The notes under the pieces: model-generated
Database searches by the model: none
What the model was told of the DNA's origin: nothing
What the model saw: the letters and a program-made list of their open reading frames with translations, nothing else
Source of the DNA: Chondrosia reniformis
Taxonomy: Eukaryota; Porifera; Demospongiae; Chondrillida; Chondrillidae
Reading direction: 5' to 3'
NCBI GenBank assembly: GCA_947172415.1
Contig: OX359192.1
Coordinates: 1,242,501 to 1,306,500 of the forward strand
DNA: 64,000 bases
Shown: positions 37,601 through 50,800 of the stretch, piece by piece
Position numbering within the stretch: position 1 is the stretch's first letter
Layout: each line of letters starts with the position of its first letter
Translations under genes and position numbers: made by a program

Positions 37601-40600
37601 ATTCCTACTATATTAATAGAATTATAATGACACATTTTTATAAAACTTACGTACATTTTTGTTCCTGTTTCCTAATTCAAATCTTTTCAGTTTACTAGCC
37701 CTTATATGTCAAAGCAAGTGAAAAAAACTGATGTCTGCTTTTTACTACATATACTGTATATAGATGTATTCTTTACGTATATAATAGAAGTACATATATA
37801 CTTATTAATATACAGCTAGTAGCAGCAATAATTGTATATGTATATATATGTAAAATATACCTTAGTTTCTTTCTGTGATGCCATCTCACAAACACTAGTA
37901 TAGCTGAAAGGATAATGATAAACAAAATAACCAGCAGTCCAATAAGAGAGAAGTATACTCGATCATCACTAGCCATGGGTAAAACTGAATACATAAAAAC
38001 AGGCACATTAATGATTTTCACTATTTTAAGTTACTAATTTATAGGAAAGAATGGATATATATATATAGAACTTGCAAGATCTATACCTGTAACATATGCA
38101 CCAGTTTTTTTATAAGGATACCATCAATAAATCTATATATATTACTCTTTGTAAAGTGGAGTGGATCATGTTCGTAATGATAAAAGAGGTGTTTACATAA
38201 ATGTTGGGGTGACAGGTGGCATTTTTTCCTTCTGCATCATATTGCTGATGAAGAACTGCGGGTTTAAACCTTCTGTTTTAAGATATACTTGTACTATACA
38301 GTAGCAATATATATATATATATACATGCCTTGCAATTGGCATGATACAACAGCATAATTCTTGGAGATTGTATCCTTCCAATTGTATTCTTGGCACTGTC
38401 TTAATTGCTTTCCATTTCCTCTATATCTGCATCTAATACCAGACAAGCATGCAACACCATTCCCTTCTCCAATGTAACCACTTGTTGTTGCATTTAATGC
38501 TCTTGGGTAGCCAAGCTGGTTACACACCACTTCAGCTACTAGGAAGTCCCAAGACTCCTCACATATCTTTACCCAAGCACCCTCAAAAAACACTTCAACT
38601 GTCCCCTCGTTTGAGTTAGTGCTATTATCACTGAGCCGTATATAATCTATTGAAAAGTATAATAGATATAAACATGTATGATCATAGAATTGCATTAATT
38701 AGCAAGCAATAACCTTTGTCTAAATCTTTTCCTCTCTAGTATATAAAATTAATTAAAATTTATAATGTGTATATTACAAAACATAAATTATATTATACGT
38801 ATTAATGGCAAAATAAAAATTATGCAACTATATAAGAAGAATTAATACAGAGCCAATTTTTAAATAAAAATGAACACTAAAATTTTTGTTCATAAACATT
38901 GGTTACAAGGTTGAGTTTATACGTAATATTATTCATATTCTTATAAGATATCGGCTTTTTATGCCCTTTTGTACCTCCCAAAGGCCTGCATGTGTATTAT
39001 ATACTTACTTTAGACTACTATGATATATTATAATTGGCATTGTGTATGTATAGCTACATACCTTGGCATGATACAACAGCCACATTCTTGGAGGAGATTG
39101 TATCCTTCCAATTCTTTTTTTGGCACTGTCTTAATTCCTTTTTATTTCCTCTGCATCTAATTCCAGACAAGCAAGCAACACCATTCCCTTCTCCAATGTA
39201 ACCACTTGTTGTTGCACTTAATGCCCTTGGGTAGCCAAGCTGGTTGCACACCACATTAGCCACCAGGATGTCCCAAGATTCCTCACATATCTTTACCCAA
39301 GCACCCTCAAAAAACACTTCAACTGTCCCCTTGTTCGGTTCAATGTTATTATTACTGAGCCGTACTAAATTGATGGTATAGATATGTAAAGCCAAATTCA
39401 CATTGAAATCTAAGTAACCTAGATAAATGGAAATATAATAGATCTAGATCTACATAGAATGCAGTTGTGCACACACACACACGCACATACAGACATCTAT
39501 CTATATAAACAATGTCGAGAGAAAATAAAGGTCCTCAAAAAGAAGTATAAGAAGGCGGTTGATAGGCTAAGAGTTAGTGGTGTTGGTATAGATTCTGATG
39601 ATAATCTAGATGACTACAAACTATTTGTAAATTTTAAGTGGTTTAAAGATATTCACTCTGTCTTGAGAAGGAGGGCAGTATATATAGTCAATCCTCCTTC
39701 CCTCTTATTAGATGCAAGTCAAATTAGCCAAGCAACTACAGGGGTCCAGTCTGAACCTCAGGCTACTGTAGTCTTAATCAATCTTCATCCAGTAACATTT
39801 AAACCCACCTGACTGCGTCTATTCCTGATACCCAGCTGAATTCACCTAAAGACACTACTATATACAAGTGGATCATTAGACACATCACTGGTCTAGGGTC
39901 AAGTCACTGGATCTCAGATAGACTCACAGCAAGAGACAGACTATGACTAGCCTAGACAGACTGGTTCCTCTAGGGCTAGGTCTGTTTAAGGATAGACCTG
40001 CCTGCATTCTATCACTTTGAAGCCATTGTGCATCACATGTATCTCCATTATATTGATTAGTAATGAGCTTATCCGTATAGAAATTCAAAGTTTGGTCCGT
40101 GAATGAAGTACACAGTCAATTAATGAAAAGGTATCATACTGAGTCTAATATTAGTCCACAGTCTAGATTAGTATTATTGGATCTTTGGATTTGAATGGCC
40201 TCTAGAACTCTTCTCTTCCAATATAGTGTCTTTCTTCAGCAATAACCTCCACTTTCTCCCAGTCCACCTCATGATGTACACGTGCATCCCATGCATGCCC
40301 GGCAACTCTGTTATTTCTGTCTCCCCTTAGTTCCGACTGCAGTCTCAGCTCTCCTCTTCTGTACAGTCCTTTCTGACACTTTCCATGTTGGTAAAGAGGT
40401 GAGCATTGGCTAGTACCCGAGCATCGTGTACACTGCCAGGCCATCCAATGTACACATCAAGGAATCTATAATCATGTGATACTAATGTTTGTAATGATGA
40501 CCCTTCCTATTGTAATAATCTGATGGGTTTATTTAGGAGCAATAATTGGTATATAACTACCATATAGCACCAATGCATTGAGAAAATCTTCATTTAGAGT

Positions 40601-43600
40601 CTTCTAATTTTCTTAAATTCATCCCCTTTGGATTTTTAATGTAATGGGATGCCATTTGTTCCACCAAAACAGTACATACATCATGTGCAACACAACAGGC
40701 AGTTGAAATTCCCACTCTGAATAAATGACTAATGACCCTATACTCCACGTTTGTACCCAGTCTCCACATGCAGACATATAGCTAGTCTTTCTTCAACAGA
40801 CAAAGACACCCTTACAAGATGCTTCCTCTCTAAGTCAGGTTTCAGTTGACGGCATAAAAAGTGGTAAATAGCCCTTGATAAACAAAAATTCTCCTTAATT
40901 CCACTCTACCTCACTCCAATTTTCTGCTAGTTCTGTTAAGAAGAAATGCCTCCTTTCTTTTATCCAGATAGCTCTCCTACTAAGACACGCAGATGACAGA
41001 CAAAATTTTGATTAACAATCTCCCTTACTTCTTCATGAGCAGCTAACAATAAAATGGTGCATATGCGCTATTCTCAACATATTCCTGACCGTGAGCATAC
41101 GTCTTCATTCTAATAAATAGCCTTCTACGAAGCCAAATTAGAACAAGAATAACGAAGATAACTGGTTTGTTTGCCATATGCCATCTTGATTAGCTACCTT
41201 GTTAGGAATAATTAATAGGTTTCATGTGAACGTAAATGCGGGTTGAACCTGGGTTAAGCAAACCAGGTTGCACCCTCTTCAGTGCGCATGTGAAAGGGGT
41301 ATATTAATTTCCGATTCAAGCTGTATATTATAGGTAATGCATTTTTTGTTAACTTTTGAGCCGAATATTGCAATGAATGGAGCTTTATTTTCTATATATT
41401 TCTATATTCATTAGCTTAAGGCATGAACTAAGCGCCTTGAAATGCTACATAGAGCTTTAAAATTCAACACGTTGCATGTTTATTAATTAGTCACTCTGAC
41501 TCTACATTTAATATTTTTTATATTTATTCTACAAAATTTCAATCACACTCATCGATATTATAAACAAAAAACTTACGGCATGGACCAAGCCTTAAAATAT
41601 AAGTTATTATTCCATCAGAATTGTTGCAGGTACATGTCCAACCTCCAAGTATTCTTGGTGAAGCAGGATCTTCAGGATTTGCTAGTAGATCAACCATATC
41701 AATAATACTATGAGAATACCCTTTGAAACCATCATCAATTTCTGCAAGCTGATTTGGAGTCAAACCTTCAGGACTTCTGAGTACACAGTCCACTGGTAAT
41801 CTTGTAGTTACTGATAGACAGAAGAGTGTAGCACGGTTGACATCATAACCATGTTCTACACAGACATCACCACATCCAACAGTAAAAAGTGGTTCAATTG
41901 TAATATTATTTCCCACAGGACAGATATTATTAGGTGGATCTGTTAATTGAAAAATGTTCATAATATATAATTATACGTAGAAGATTTGATATAAGGACTT
42001 ACCAAAGGCCCTGACATATGTGGTAGCTGTTGAACAATTGACCTCACTGCAGACTTTGCATGTGTATGAGCCTTCACTTCCCTGTTCCGCATCAGAAGCT
42101 ACCTTAAGTCTGTCAATTAACAGTTGCTGCCCGTATGCAGGAAGTCCATAATATAATCTACCTTCAACTGATTGTAACCATATTAACCACATGAACCAGA
42201 ATCCGGCTAATGATTCATTGAGGTTGCTTCCAATTAATGTTTGAGCAAATTGTTTACAATCAAGATAAACTATCACATTAGGTGGAAATCTTACAGCATG
42301 AGTATTTGATAAACCAACATTCACATAACGAGGTATTCCAGAAAAAGGCTTCACTATATAGTGTAAGAAATGAAGATATTAAGCTTCACACCTGTCAGTC
42401 TCAATTATCACATTATGATAAAACATACTACAAACAGCTTCCACCTCATCTGATCCAGGATCAGAATCTCCACAGTCATTAATTCCATCACACAGGACTG
42501 CAATATCCACACACCTTCCAGTGATCATACAGTTGTACATTCCACTAGAACATCCTTGAAACAATATACATCATTAATATAGAGTGATACATATATGACA
42601 AATATATATACGTATTCTAACAAATATCTGCTATGTTCTTGATGTACATATAATCTCTTTGCTTAATGCAGAGAACAGTAATTATATATATTTATTCTAA
42701 AGTATTTATTGCTATGTTGAATATAAGGCGTTTATTGAGATTGTTGTAGCGTTATGAAACAAGAGTTTCAAGATGTGTTTGTCCACGGACCTTCATCAAT
42801 TGAAATGATACAATAGGTTACACCCATACAAAGTATATAAACATTATGGCGGAAGTGTAAAGATGCTCACACCTCTAGCACAATGTTATTTCAACTGATG
42901 AAGGTCCGTGGACCGAAACATCTTAAAACTCTTGTTTCATAACACTACGCACGCCAAGCTAATAATTAAACGCCATATATTCAACGTAACCAGTCCAAAT
43001 TAATGAGTTGTTTATTAATAATTTTTCATGATTCACTATAGTCTGAGTTAATATAAAAGCAAATCAAATATTTTGATACCTCTAGACAAGTATCACATAC
43101 ATTATATAGTAAAATGAAAATCAGAAAACATTCAGCTAAACTTTACTGGTAAGATTAGAAGAGTTCAATTTGCCAACTGTTGTACTAGTCTGTAATTGTC
43201 AAATTGTTGTATCATGAGTCAAACACAGCATTACCATTAACTGATGCAGGCTTTAGTGATTCATAATCATAGGGATATGCACTGTATGTAATATATATTA
43301 TGTTATAAAAATTGCTTAATTTAATAAATATGCATTCAATTTACTGGATTTATAAAGAGCTGTATTTTGTCTGTACATGTATACCTACTGTTTGCTGCCA
43401 ATAGAGGTGGTGGACTGAGCAGTGACACCTTGGTGCAAGCCTCATCCATTCCTTCATCATTTTTGGCAACACAACAGTAAGTTCCCTCAAATGCTTCTGT
43501 CACATATGAAATCTTTAGGCTATTTGCAGATCTTACAATCTCATTACCATACAAATAGAATGTTACATCGTGTGACCAGTGTATTTCTGCTGGTGGATAA

Positions 43601-44735
43601 CCTGGTTCTTCCAGGTTACATATTATGGTAGCTCTCTGTCCTGAGGAGATGTAGACATCTTCGCCAACATTAACTGCAATGTCCTCCATTGACCTATTGA
43701 TATATGTTCTGGGTGTAGTCTTTTGAATGACAGGTCCTACATGTACAGTCCCTATATATACGTATGTAAATGTTAATGGTATTTATTTTTTTCAGTTTAA
43801 ATTGATGCATTTAATTTCCATCTAATTGATGTGTTCCTCCCTAATATGACTCATTACATGCAGTTGTAGAACACACTTTAGTTACATGCTATGGTGTGGA
43901 CCTCATCAAGTCAGAGGTGCATGCAGGACTGCCACCCACACACCACCACATGTTGTTTGGTGGAAAGTTGGCACATTCAGTAGACTTGAACAGAGAATGA
44001 TTAACTGAAGTGTATGCAGTGCTCCTGGACTGAAATCACAATTTTTTCTATTATTTCTGATATATTGCAACTGGTATTCAAACCCCAATACTAACCATTA
44101 TTTACTACATAGCTTAAACCATATTAAAGTAAATTTAATGGTTACAGGATTCTCTACTCAATAGCTATACCTATAGCTACCTTGCTTATAACCCTATATA
44201 TGGACCACCATTCCATATATAGTACCTACACCATGCCACTTAAGACTAGCCTATATAAGCCTATAGGAAGGACCAACCCATTGACCGGAACCTCTTGGTA
44301 TGTAAGGGGGTGCAGGCTTGATACCCCGGGGGCCCTGGAATTATAAGGCCATTTTGCTGTACTCCTACTGAGCTCATGCAATCTTAGACCTCCCTAAATG
44401 AGTAAGGTCACCCTAGAACCTGGGGGTATACTGCCCACACACCCTTTCACGCCCTCTTAATGAAGGCGGAGTTCCTAAATAAAAAATTAAAAAAACTGCC
44501 AAGGACCTGTACGTGCTGCCGTTCACTTCACTCGCTCAATGCTGACCTCACAGTCTTACATGACTGATACCCGCTTGCATGATTGCTGTTGCTGGCGCTT
44601 ATATATACTTCCGTGAGACATGTCAGAATCTGAGTCAGATCACTTACTATTCGCTATTCCTGCAGAAACTAGCGAGTGGAGCACGTATATCAGGGCAAAC
44701 ATTGCCAGAAATGAAATGACAGTAAGAATTCTCAT
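34651..44735 (-). CDS. Receptor tyrosine kinase with Ig, LDLa and two SRCR domains
   Basis: Seventeen exons in phase give 1116 aa. Exons: 44648-44735, 43385-43751, 43235-43281, 42429-42554, 42003-42353, 41577-41939, 39062-39364, 38329-38646, 37861-37984, 37651-37694, 36948-37157, 36504-36691, 36213-36428, 35924-36132, 35467-35507, 34981-35077 and 34651-34909. Order: signal peptide (MRILTVISFLAMFALIYVL), Ig domain (FEGTYCCVAKNDEG), LDLa (CDGINDCGDSDPGSDE), Ig-like domain (GSYTCKVCSE), a Cys-rich segment, SRCR 448-548, SRCR 549-654, TM (FSLIGLLVILFIIILSAILV), kinase. Kinase motifs: GSGNFGEV, VVLKRLKG, kinase insert of about 60 aa, HRDLACRN, DFGLSRE, PIRWLAPE, DVWSFGICLWEICTFG. HRDLACRN marks a receptor-type tyrosine kinase. 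The donor at 38329 appears to be GC rather than GT. The ligand is unknown. Confidence 0.9.
35220..35446 (+). repeat. Dispersed ~200-bp repeat family, forward copy
   Basis: The longest copy seen, in a kinase-domain intron of the receptor tyrosine kinase. Shares GATGAAGGGTGGAATTC and CATGTAGGAAGCTGG with 7541-7755. Confidence 0.75.
39459..39812 (+). pseudogene. Myb/SANT-like transposon protein fragment
   Basis: Open frame with CREKIKVLKKKYKKAVDRLR, SGVGIDSDDNLDDYKLFVN and FKWFKDIHSVL, a pattern of MADF/Myb-SANT-like DNA-binding proteins encoded by some DNA transposons. It sits in sense-opposite orientation inside a 2.2-kb intron of the receptor tyrosine kinase, without flanking exons or a transposase. 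The assignment is from recalled pattern only. Confidence 0.5.
40145..40444 (-). pseudogene. Retroelement C-terminal (GIY-YIG-like) fragment, frameshifted
   Basis: Minus-strand reading gives VAGHAWDARVHHEVDWEKVE and VIAEERHYIGREEF. After a one-base shift it continues LEAIQIQRSNNTNLDCGLIL. This resembles the C-terminal endonuclease region of Penelope-like retroelements. A frameshift and missing upstream reverse transcriptase mark it as a dead fragment. It lies in the same intron as 39459-39812. Confidence 0.45.
42716..42985. mobile_element. Foldback element with ~100-bp arms
   Basis: Ends GTTGAATATAAGGCG and CGCCATATATTCAAC are inverted. The arms also share TTATGAAACAAGAGTTT and CCACGGACCTTCATCA with their complements. 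Non-coding, in an intron of the receptor tyrosine kinase. Confidence 0.7.
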
Positions 44736-45471
44736 CACAGCTGGAATGTACTCTAGTAATTTGAACGTCCTTTAAACTTGATACGTATATGCGTCACTCA
44801 GTATGGAACTTTAAACCAAACCCATGCAAACTCTTAATTGCAACAGCTTGAATAACACCTAGCTACACAGATCGAACGTTTTATATATCCGTATAGGAAG
44901 TTCCGTTTTCGTTACACATGCAGCATTTCGCACTAACCAGTGTATAGACTCTTTTCGAAAAAACAGTGATTCAATAGGTAAATAATAAATTCAAACCACA
45001 TGTACAGTAGAGTGCACTCCACTTAATCTGTGTCAAGTAAACAAGGCGTACAAGACGGATTGTAGATATATCCAGGTATAGGCGGATTTCCGGGGTTAGC
45101 GGATCTATAGTTTTGTAATGCAAAATAAGGTTGGCAGATTATGCGCTGTGCACTCTATATAGTTTTACCTGGTGAAACAAACTGATGTTATAGTATCTGG
45201 CATAAGAGCCTAATATCATGTCATCAGGATGGTCATCTGAAGTGCATGATGTAGCTCACTCATCAAACACAGATAATGTCTTACGACTCATGACCATTCT
45301 AAAGAATGAACACTCCACTAGAATCAGTGAATAAACAGACTCAAGCTGAGAAATGAGTTTCACCATATATGTACGTACATATATCTGAAAACAGAATATA
45401 GTAAGATTACAGAGTATACATTTTATGATAACAGAGTATACTCAAAGTAGCTAGGTTATCTTGGTAAACTC
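44736..45471. other. Gap between RTK start and B3GLCT stop
   Basis: Holds the putative RTK promoter on the left and, from 44965, a duplicated piece of B3GLCT (separate entry). No other gene. Confidence 0.6.
44965..45305 (-). pseudogene. Duplicated, decayed B3GLCT exon 12 with flanking intron
   Basis: Near-identical to 47026-47464 (exon 12 of B3GLCT and its downstream intron). The exon copy reads MVMSRKTLSVFDE and then meets TGA where the functional exon has CGA. It also lacks 15 bp, so residues before LFHQ are missing. It lies downstream of the gene's stop codon and cannot act as an alternative exon for a full product. Both copies carry an internal TIR-like sequence (AGAGTGCACTCCACTTAAT and GTGCACTCTATATAG). 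Confidence 0.85.
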
Positions 45472-47792
45472 CTAAAGGTCATCCCGTAACAAACTATTCC
45501 ATGCTGCATCATCAGCCTCTTTATTGGCCTTGTACTCTGGAGAGTCATGGTCAACACAATTTTCATCTTCATCTTCTCCAAATTGTTCAGCTAGCTCCTG
45601 ATACTGCAGTACAGCTTCTTCATAGCCTACAGACAAGCATATTTGAAGTACGTGTTATATAATTGAGTCATTTCTATGTATGGATCAGAACAACCTGCGA
45701 TACATACTAGGAATGACTATCATCATCATTAAACTCTGGATATTACCCCTACCCACTCATGTCTCCTGAGGAGTGCAATGAGCTAATGGGCGGACTGAGG
45801 TTCACTTGATGGGAACCAGAGTCTCCCCATAGCCACTAAAAAGATGGTTGAGTCATAGACAGCTGTATCGTCCTTATAAAGAGACTCATAGTATGGCATA
45901 CGATGGAAGTTTCAGTGGCTAGTTTGCTAATAAGTACTCCTAAAGGCAAAAATGCTTGTGGTTTCCATATCAGCAGCCAAAAGTGTGGCTGACCACTAAT
46001 ATGGACAACAACTTGCCATATATAGAACAACCTGCATGGCTATCAGATTGAGTAAAATCCAGCTGATTCCTCAAGTATAGGATAGGCCATAGGATCAATC
46101 ACATACTCAACAACTGCATGGAATATAGGTACTGTCTCTTAGTGACAGTCAAACCTTATATAAAACACCATACAAACATGTACTGGCACCTCAATTAGAA
46201 TTACAAACTACAAATTATGTGTTAAGTATACGATGGAAAACATGGAGTGAACATCATAGCTTAGCTTTTGTTTTTCACAGTCTAAGTGATATGCATTGGC
46301 TAAATACTAAGTCTTGTGGTTTGATTATCAAAGTAACCAAATAGTTTGCCTATGTAATGCATGATACATCCAGCAAATTATATTCATATATATGTATGTG
46401 TATAGTACAATATGTATCAGACTGCTTCCAACATGTGCATATACACTGTAGCAGAATGGAGAGCTATCATTACCTGGTGGTAGAAGCTTTTTCAAATCTT
46501 CATCTTCCAGTAAGTCCATAAGTGTTGATGTCTCCTTGCTCTTACACTTCCTCCTTTGTTTCTCAACTGGCTCTTGAACATCAGTGTCTTCTGTAGATTC
46601 AACAGCTAGATAAGAGGTATAGATGTTATAAGGGTCATCTGGGAAATGGCGGTGAAATGAAATGGGCTCTTTCTGTCTCAAGACTGATTTGGGATAACTT
46701 TCGGGCTGATCCTGAAAATAATAGAATATGTATATACTTATATATGTATAATCATTGTGCAAATATTGAAAATTAAATTGGTACATCAAATTTATGAGCT
46801 ACATGTATGTAGCTATAGATTGTCTGTGTACGTACGTATGTATATTTCTCTTCACACACTCATAAATTATACATACAAAAGCTATAACTTTTAAAGATAT
46901 ATATATATATATATATACATATGTCACAGCAGGGAACACATAGGTTCATAATACATACATATACTTTACTGTGTTACCACTGATCGTGACTTAATATATA
47001 TTAATTTACCACATACTGAAATGATAGTGATTCAATAGGTAAATAATAAATTTATACCATGATAGAGTGCACTCCACTTAATCTGTGTCAAGTAAACAGA
47101 TGAAGTATTATTTAAATAACTGTTAAGCTGTGATGATGGTTATGAAAACCATGCAGTGACGTCATAAAATAATGGCGGATGGCAGATATCCAGGTAGGCA
47201 GATTTCCGGGTTAGCGGATTTACAGGTTAGCAGATTTAGTTTTGTAATACAAATGAATTCGTGCAGAATAAGGCTGACGGATTATGAGGTGTGCACTCTA
47301 TATAGTTTTACCTGGTGAAACAGTGGTGAAAATATCAAACTGATGTTATAGTATCTGGCATAAGAGCCTAATATCATGTCATCAGGATGGTCATCTGAAG
47401 TGCATGATGTAGCTCGCTCATCAAACACAGATAATGTCTTACGACTCATGACCATTCTAAAGAGAGAGAGGAGACACACAAAATATCCAAACCTTAAATG
47501 CATACGTATAATATATATGGTGGTTTGAGCTTAACAGCTCAGAAAAGTTATTGGTGGAGGTGGAATCACTATGGCACCATGATTATTGGAGACTGGAAAG
47601 ATTAAAGAGCTGGTTTGGGGCTACATAGTGGACTAAGAGGAAGATGTATAGACAGACATATATAACTGTCTGTTGTATGGGGTGATAATCAGAACTGTTT
47701 CTGTATGTATATGCATATACTGGTGTCAATGTTTATTGTATATAGTGCTGCATTTAGCCCTAGTGTGCAACTGCACATGAGGCACTTAAATC

Positions 47793-47865
<73 letters not shown>

Positions 47866-50800
47866 TAGGAAAGAGTATATATAATGTGAAAAATAAGAGT
47901 ACACATACATACTGTACTAGTTATTAGCGGGACATCCTGAATGACAATCAGACAACATAATAACGTATTTATATATGTAAGAGTTATACTGTATATCTTA
48001 AAATACATGCTGATGTGTAAAAAAGTTGGCGCTGGAGAGATTAAATCTTAATTATGACTGTCAACTGTCCTTACCCTCCTCCTCCAGTGAGATAGCTATA
48101 GCCTCCATCTTTATGAGCATGGAAGCCATAGGCCTCCCCAATCATCAGAGCTTCATTAGGATCATAGCAAGACAAAAACTTTAACATTCTGGGGACACTG
48201 CATATAGTAGGAGCATGAGTACTAATCTAAGTACCATTTTCTACAAGTTATATTTATTCAACAGTAAAATATTTATAAACTAAACCTAGTGAAATATATG
48301 GATGACAATACAAGAGCCTTTTCTTTATTCCTTTGAGCTACTGTTCCAGACAGCTGTTACAAGGAATAACACCTTTCATTAGTGACTTTTGAAGCCTAAG
48401 ATATGTACTAATTTGCACAAACAACACTAGTCTATTTGAATTTTCTATAATTGGCCCCTATATTGATCCTCATATACGTCCTCACAATGATGACAGTCTA
48501 AGAATACTATATATATACTCCTTATGGATAGGTTTATTAGTGAAAACAATGTATACATAATAATACATGGCTCAGTGGAACAGAGGAATATAGAGAAATT
48601 GTATCTTCATCCAAAGCTCTTGCTAGGTTTAGTACCCTATTGGTCCCCTTTATTGTAGAATCTATGTATGTACACTACTCATTAAAAATATAATATACCA
48701 TTTTCCTACATGCTATGCCTACTCTGTAAAAAAGCCTATGGGGAACTAAACCTGGAAAGAACTTTGAATGAAGATACAGGTCCGGTCCTGGAGTCTTTTC
48801 TTTTCTTTCTTCTGCTCCACTGGGTCATGACATGTTACATCATGCATGGGGATGCATTTCCTTCACCAAGTGTCACTTATTTATAAACATTAATATAACA
48901 AAAGAACACACTATGAGATTCTACATAAAAAGCCCTACATAGACAAGGCCATATGAAGTAATGCTGCACACCTCACTAAAGTGTCATCATCCATAATGAT
49001 GACCCAAGATTTGTTCTTGTAACGTTTCTCTGTGTTCATTTTCTTAATAATAGCAAATGTTTTTCCACAGTGTCCCTTGGGTGAGTTTGGAACTCCTTGA
49101 TAAACAGTACCATATTGTGGATCTTCCAAATCACTAAAGTATGCTACACTGCTACCAGCTTCATCTCCCCAGGTTTCCTGGATTACTGGCACTACAATAT
49201 ATTGCCCATTATGACATAATGATTTAAAATTAACATATACGTATGATATATGGCACATAAGGATACAAAATTAACAAGTCAATGTTATATAAACTGTTGT
49301 GATCAAATGGTCCTTTAACTAAATAACAACTAGTTGTTTATGGCACACCTTAGTCTGTGATGCATTCAGTTGTGGGATACAATACAAAGTGCCAATGAGT
49401 ACAGATGCAGATAGCATGAGGTCTACAATAATAATCTGCACTTTGTTCTTATGTATGTCTATGCTTGATAAGCAATTGCTTGTCATCATAGCCTCTGCAG
49501 GGCTCAGTGCAATTAACTCCCCTTTATTCACAATAACATTTATTTCAATTATGTATATATTTCCACAACAAATATACAGAGTTTTTATATGCCCATATCC
49601 ACCTCTTACAAGGATACGTTATATGTACGTACATACACACATACATCTTTTCTCATGAAATCCTGAAAATGTTTTCACCGCAAATAGTACATCTTCCAAT
49701 TTAACTGAATCTCCCTATAAAAGATAATGTCATAGATAACCATACAAATGCAATTACTAACCTCCATAAATTAAACTTAAAAATGAATGGAAGCATTTGT
49801 CACTAAAAATTGTTCATTTTGAGAAACATATATTATGAATATACTATCGTTACTCTATTGACCACAGAACTGAGATGACTATACGTGTATGGTATTACTG
49901 ACGCATTGTGTAATCTTTTGTGAGTAGAATGTTGCACAATTCTTTCCACTTGACGAGACACACAATTCAGGCAAATGGGTCAACAGGATACCATTTTCTG
50001 ACTTGGGTAATGAATGCACGACGACATTCAGGATATCAACTGTATTCATATGCTTTATTAATAAAGCTATCTAATAAAACAAAGAAGACATTTGAATTAA
50101 TATATATGTATAGAATTATGACTCAGGAATCATCCTGCTTATCTACGTACGTACGTATATACAAATATTGAGGTGTCAAGTACCGATATTCATATGCTTC
50201 TTTAATTTCCTCAGGTAACCAAGATTTACTGTAGCCGGCTGGCATGATGATGATATACTTAAGTTAGACTCAAAATCTCTATTTTCTGAGTCAGTTTTGC
50301 ATATACATAACTAACTACTAAAAGCATATACAATAACTTGCTGTAGGCTTTTACCATAATAAGACTAGAAATACGTAGATATTCTCAATTTAGTACAGTT
50401 CTTTGTACGTACATATACAGACAAATATTAAATGCAACAGCGTATGCAACATTCTTACATATATTACATAACCTACAAACCTCAAATGGTGGATCAATGT
50501 TAAAATCAATCTTCATATCTTCAGAAATGTCTGCCACCCTAATTGAATGTTATTAATTTCTAGATAGATGCTAAAAGGGATATACGTATGCATGAGAAGG
50601 AAAACTTGTTCTTTTAAGCATTTGCCAATTAAATCTCATTTCATAAGATATAAAATAAGTGCAAATGCACGAGTTGCTACTGAATACAGTGACAGTTCAA
50701 GTTGACTAAACCTTTTCAGTAAAGGGGCTGAGAGGAGCCAGCCGGATGGAAAGTTGGGATAGGCAATGACCTGACGTCCTTCACTCTTAGCGTAGTGATG

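Noticed and set aside
42379..42395. Donor at 42392 for the LDLa exon
   Set aside because: It would give a 38-nt intron with a phase mismatch; the GTATGT donor after 42429 fits.
34651..44735. Two separate genes: a short SRCR kinase and a secreted Ig/LDLa protein
   Set aside because: The exon at 41577 ends in a perfect GTAAGT donor at phase 1, matching the SRCR acceptor at 39364, and the joined frame closes exactly; cDNA would settle it.
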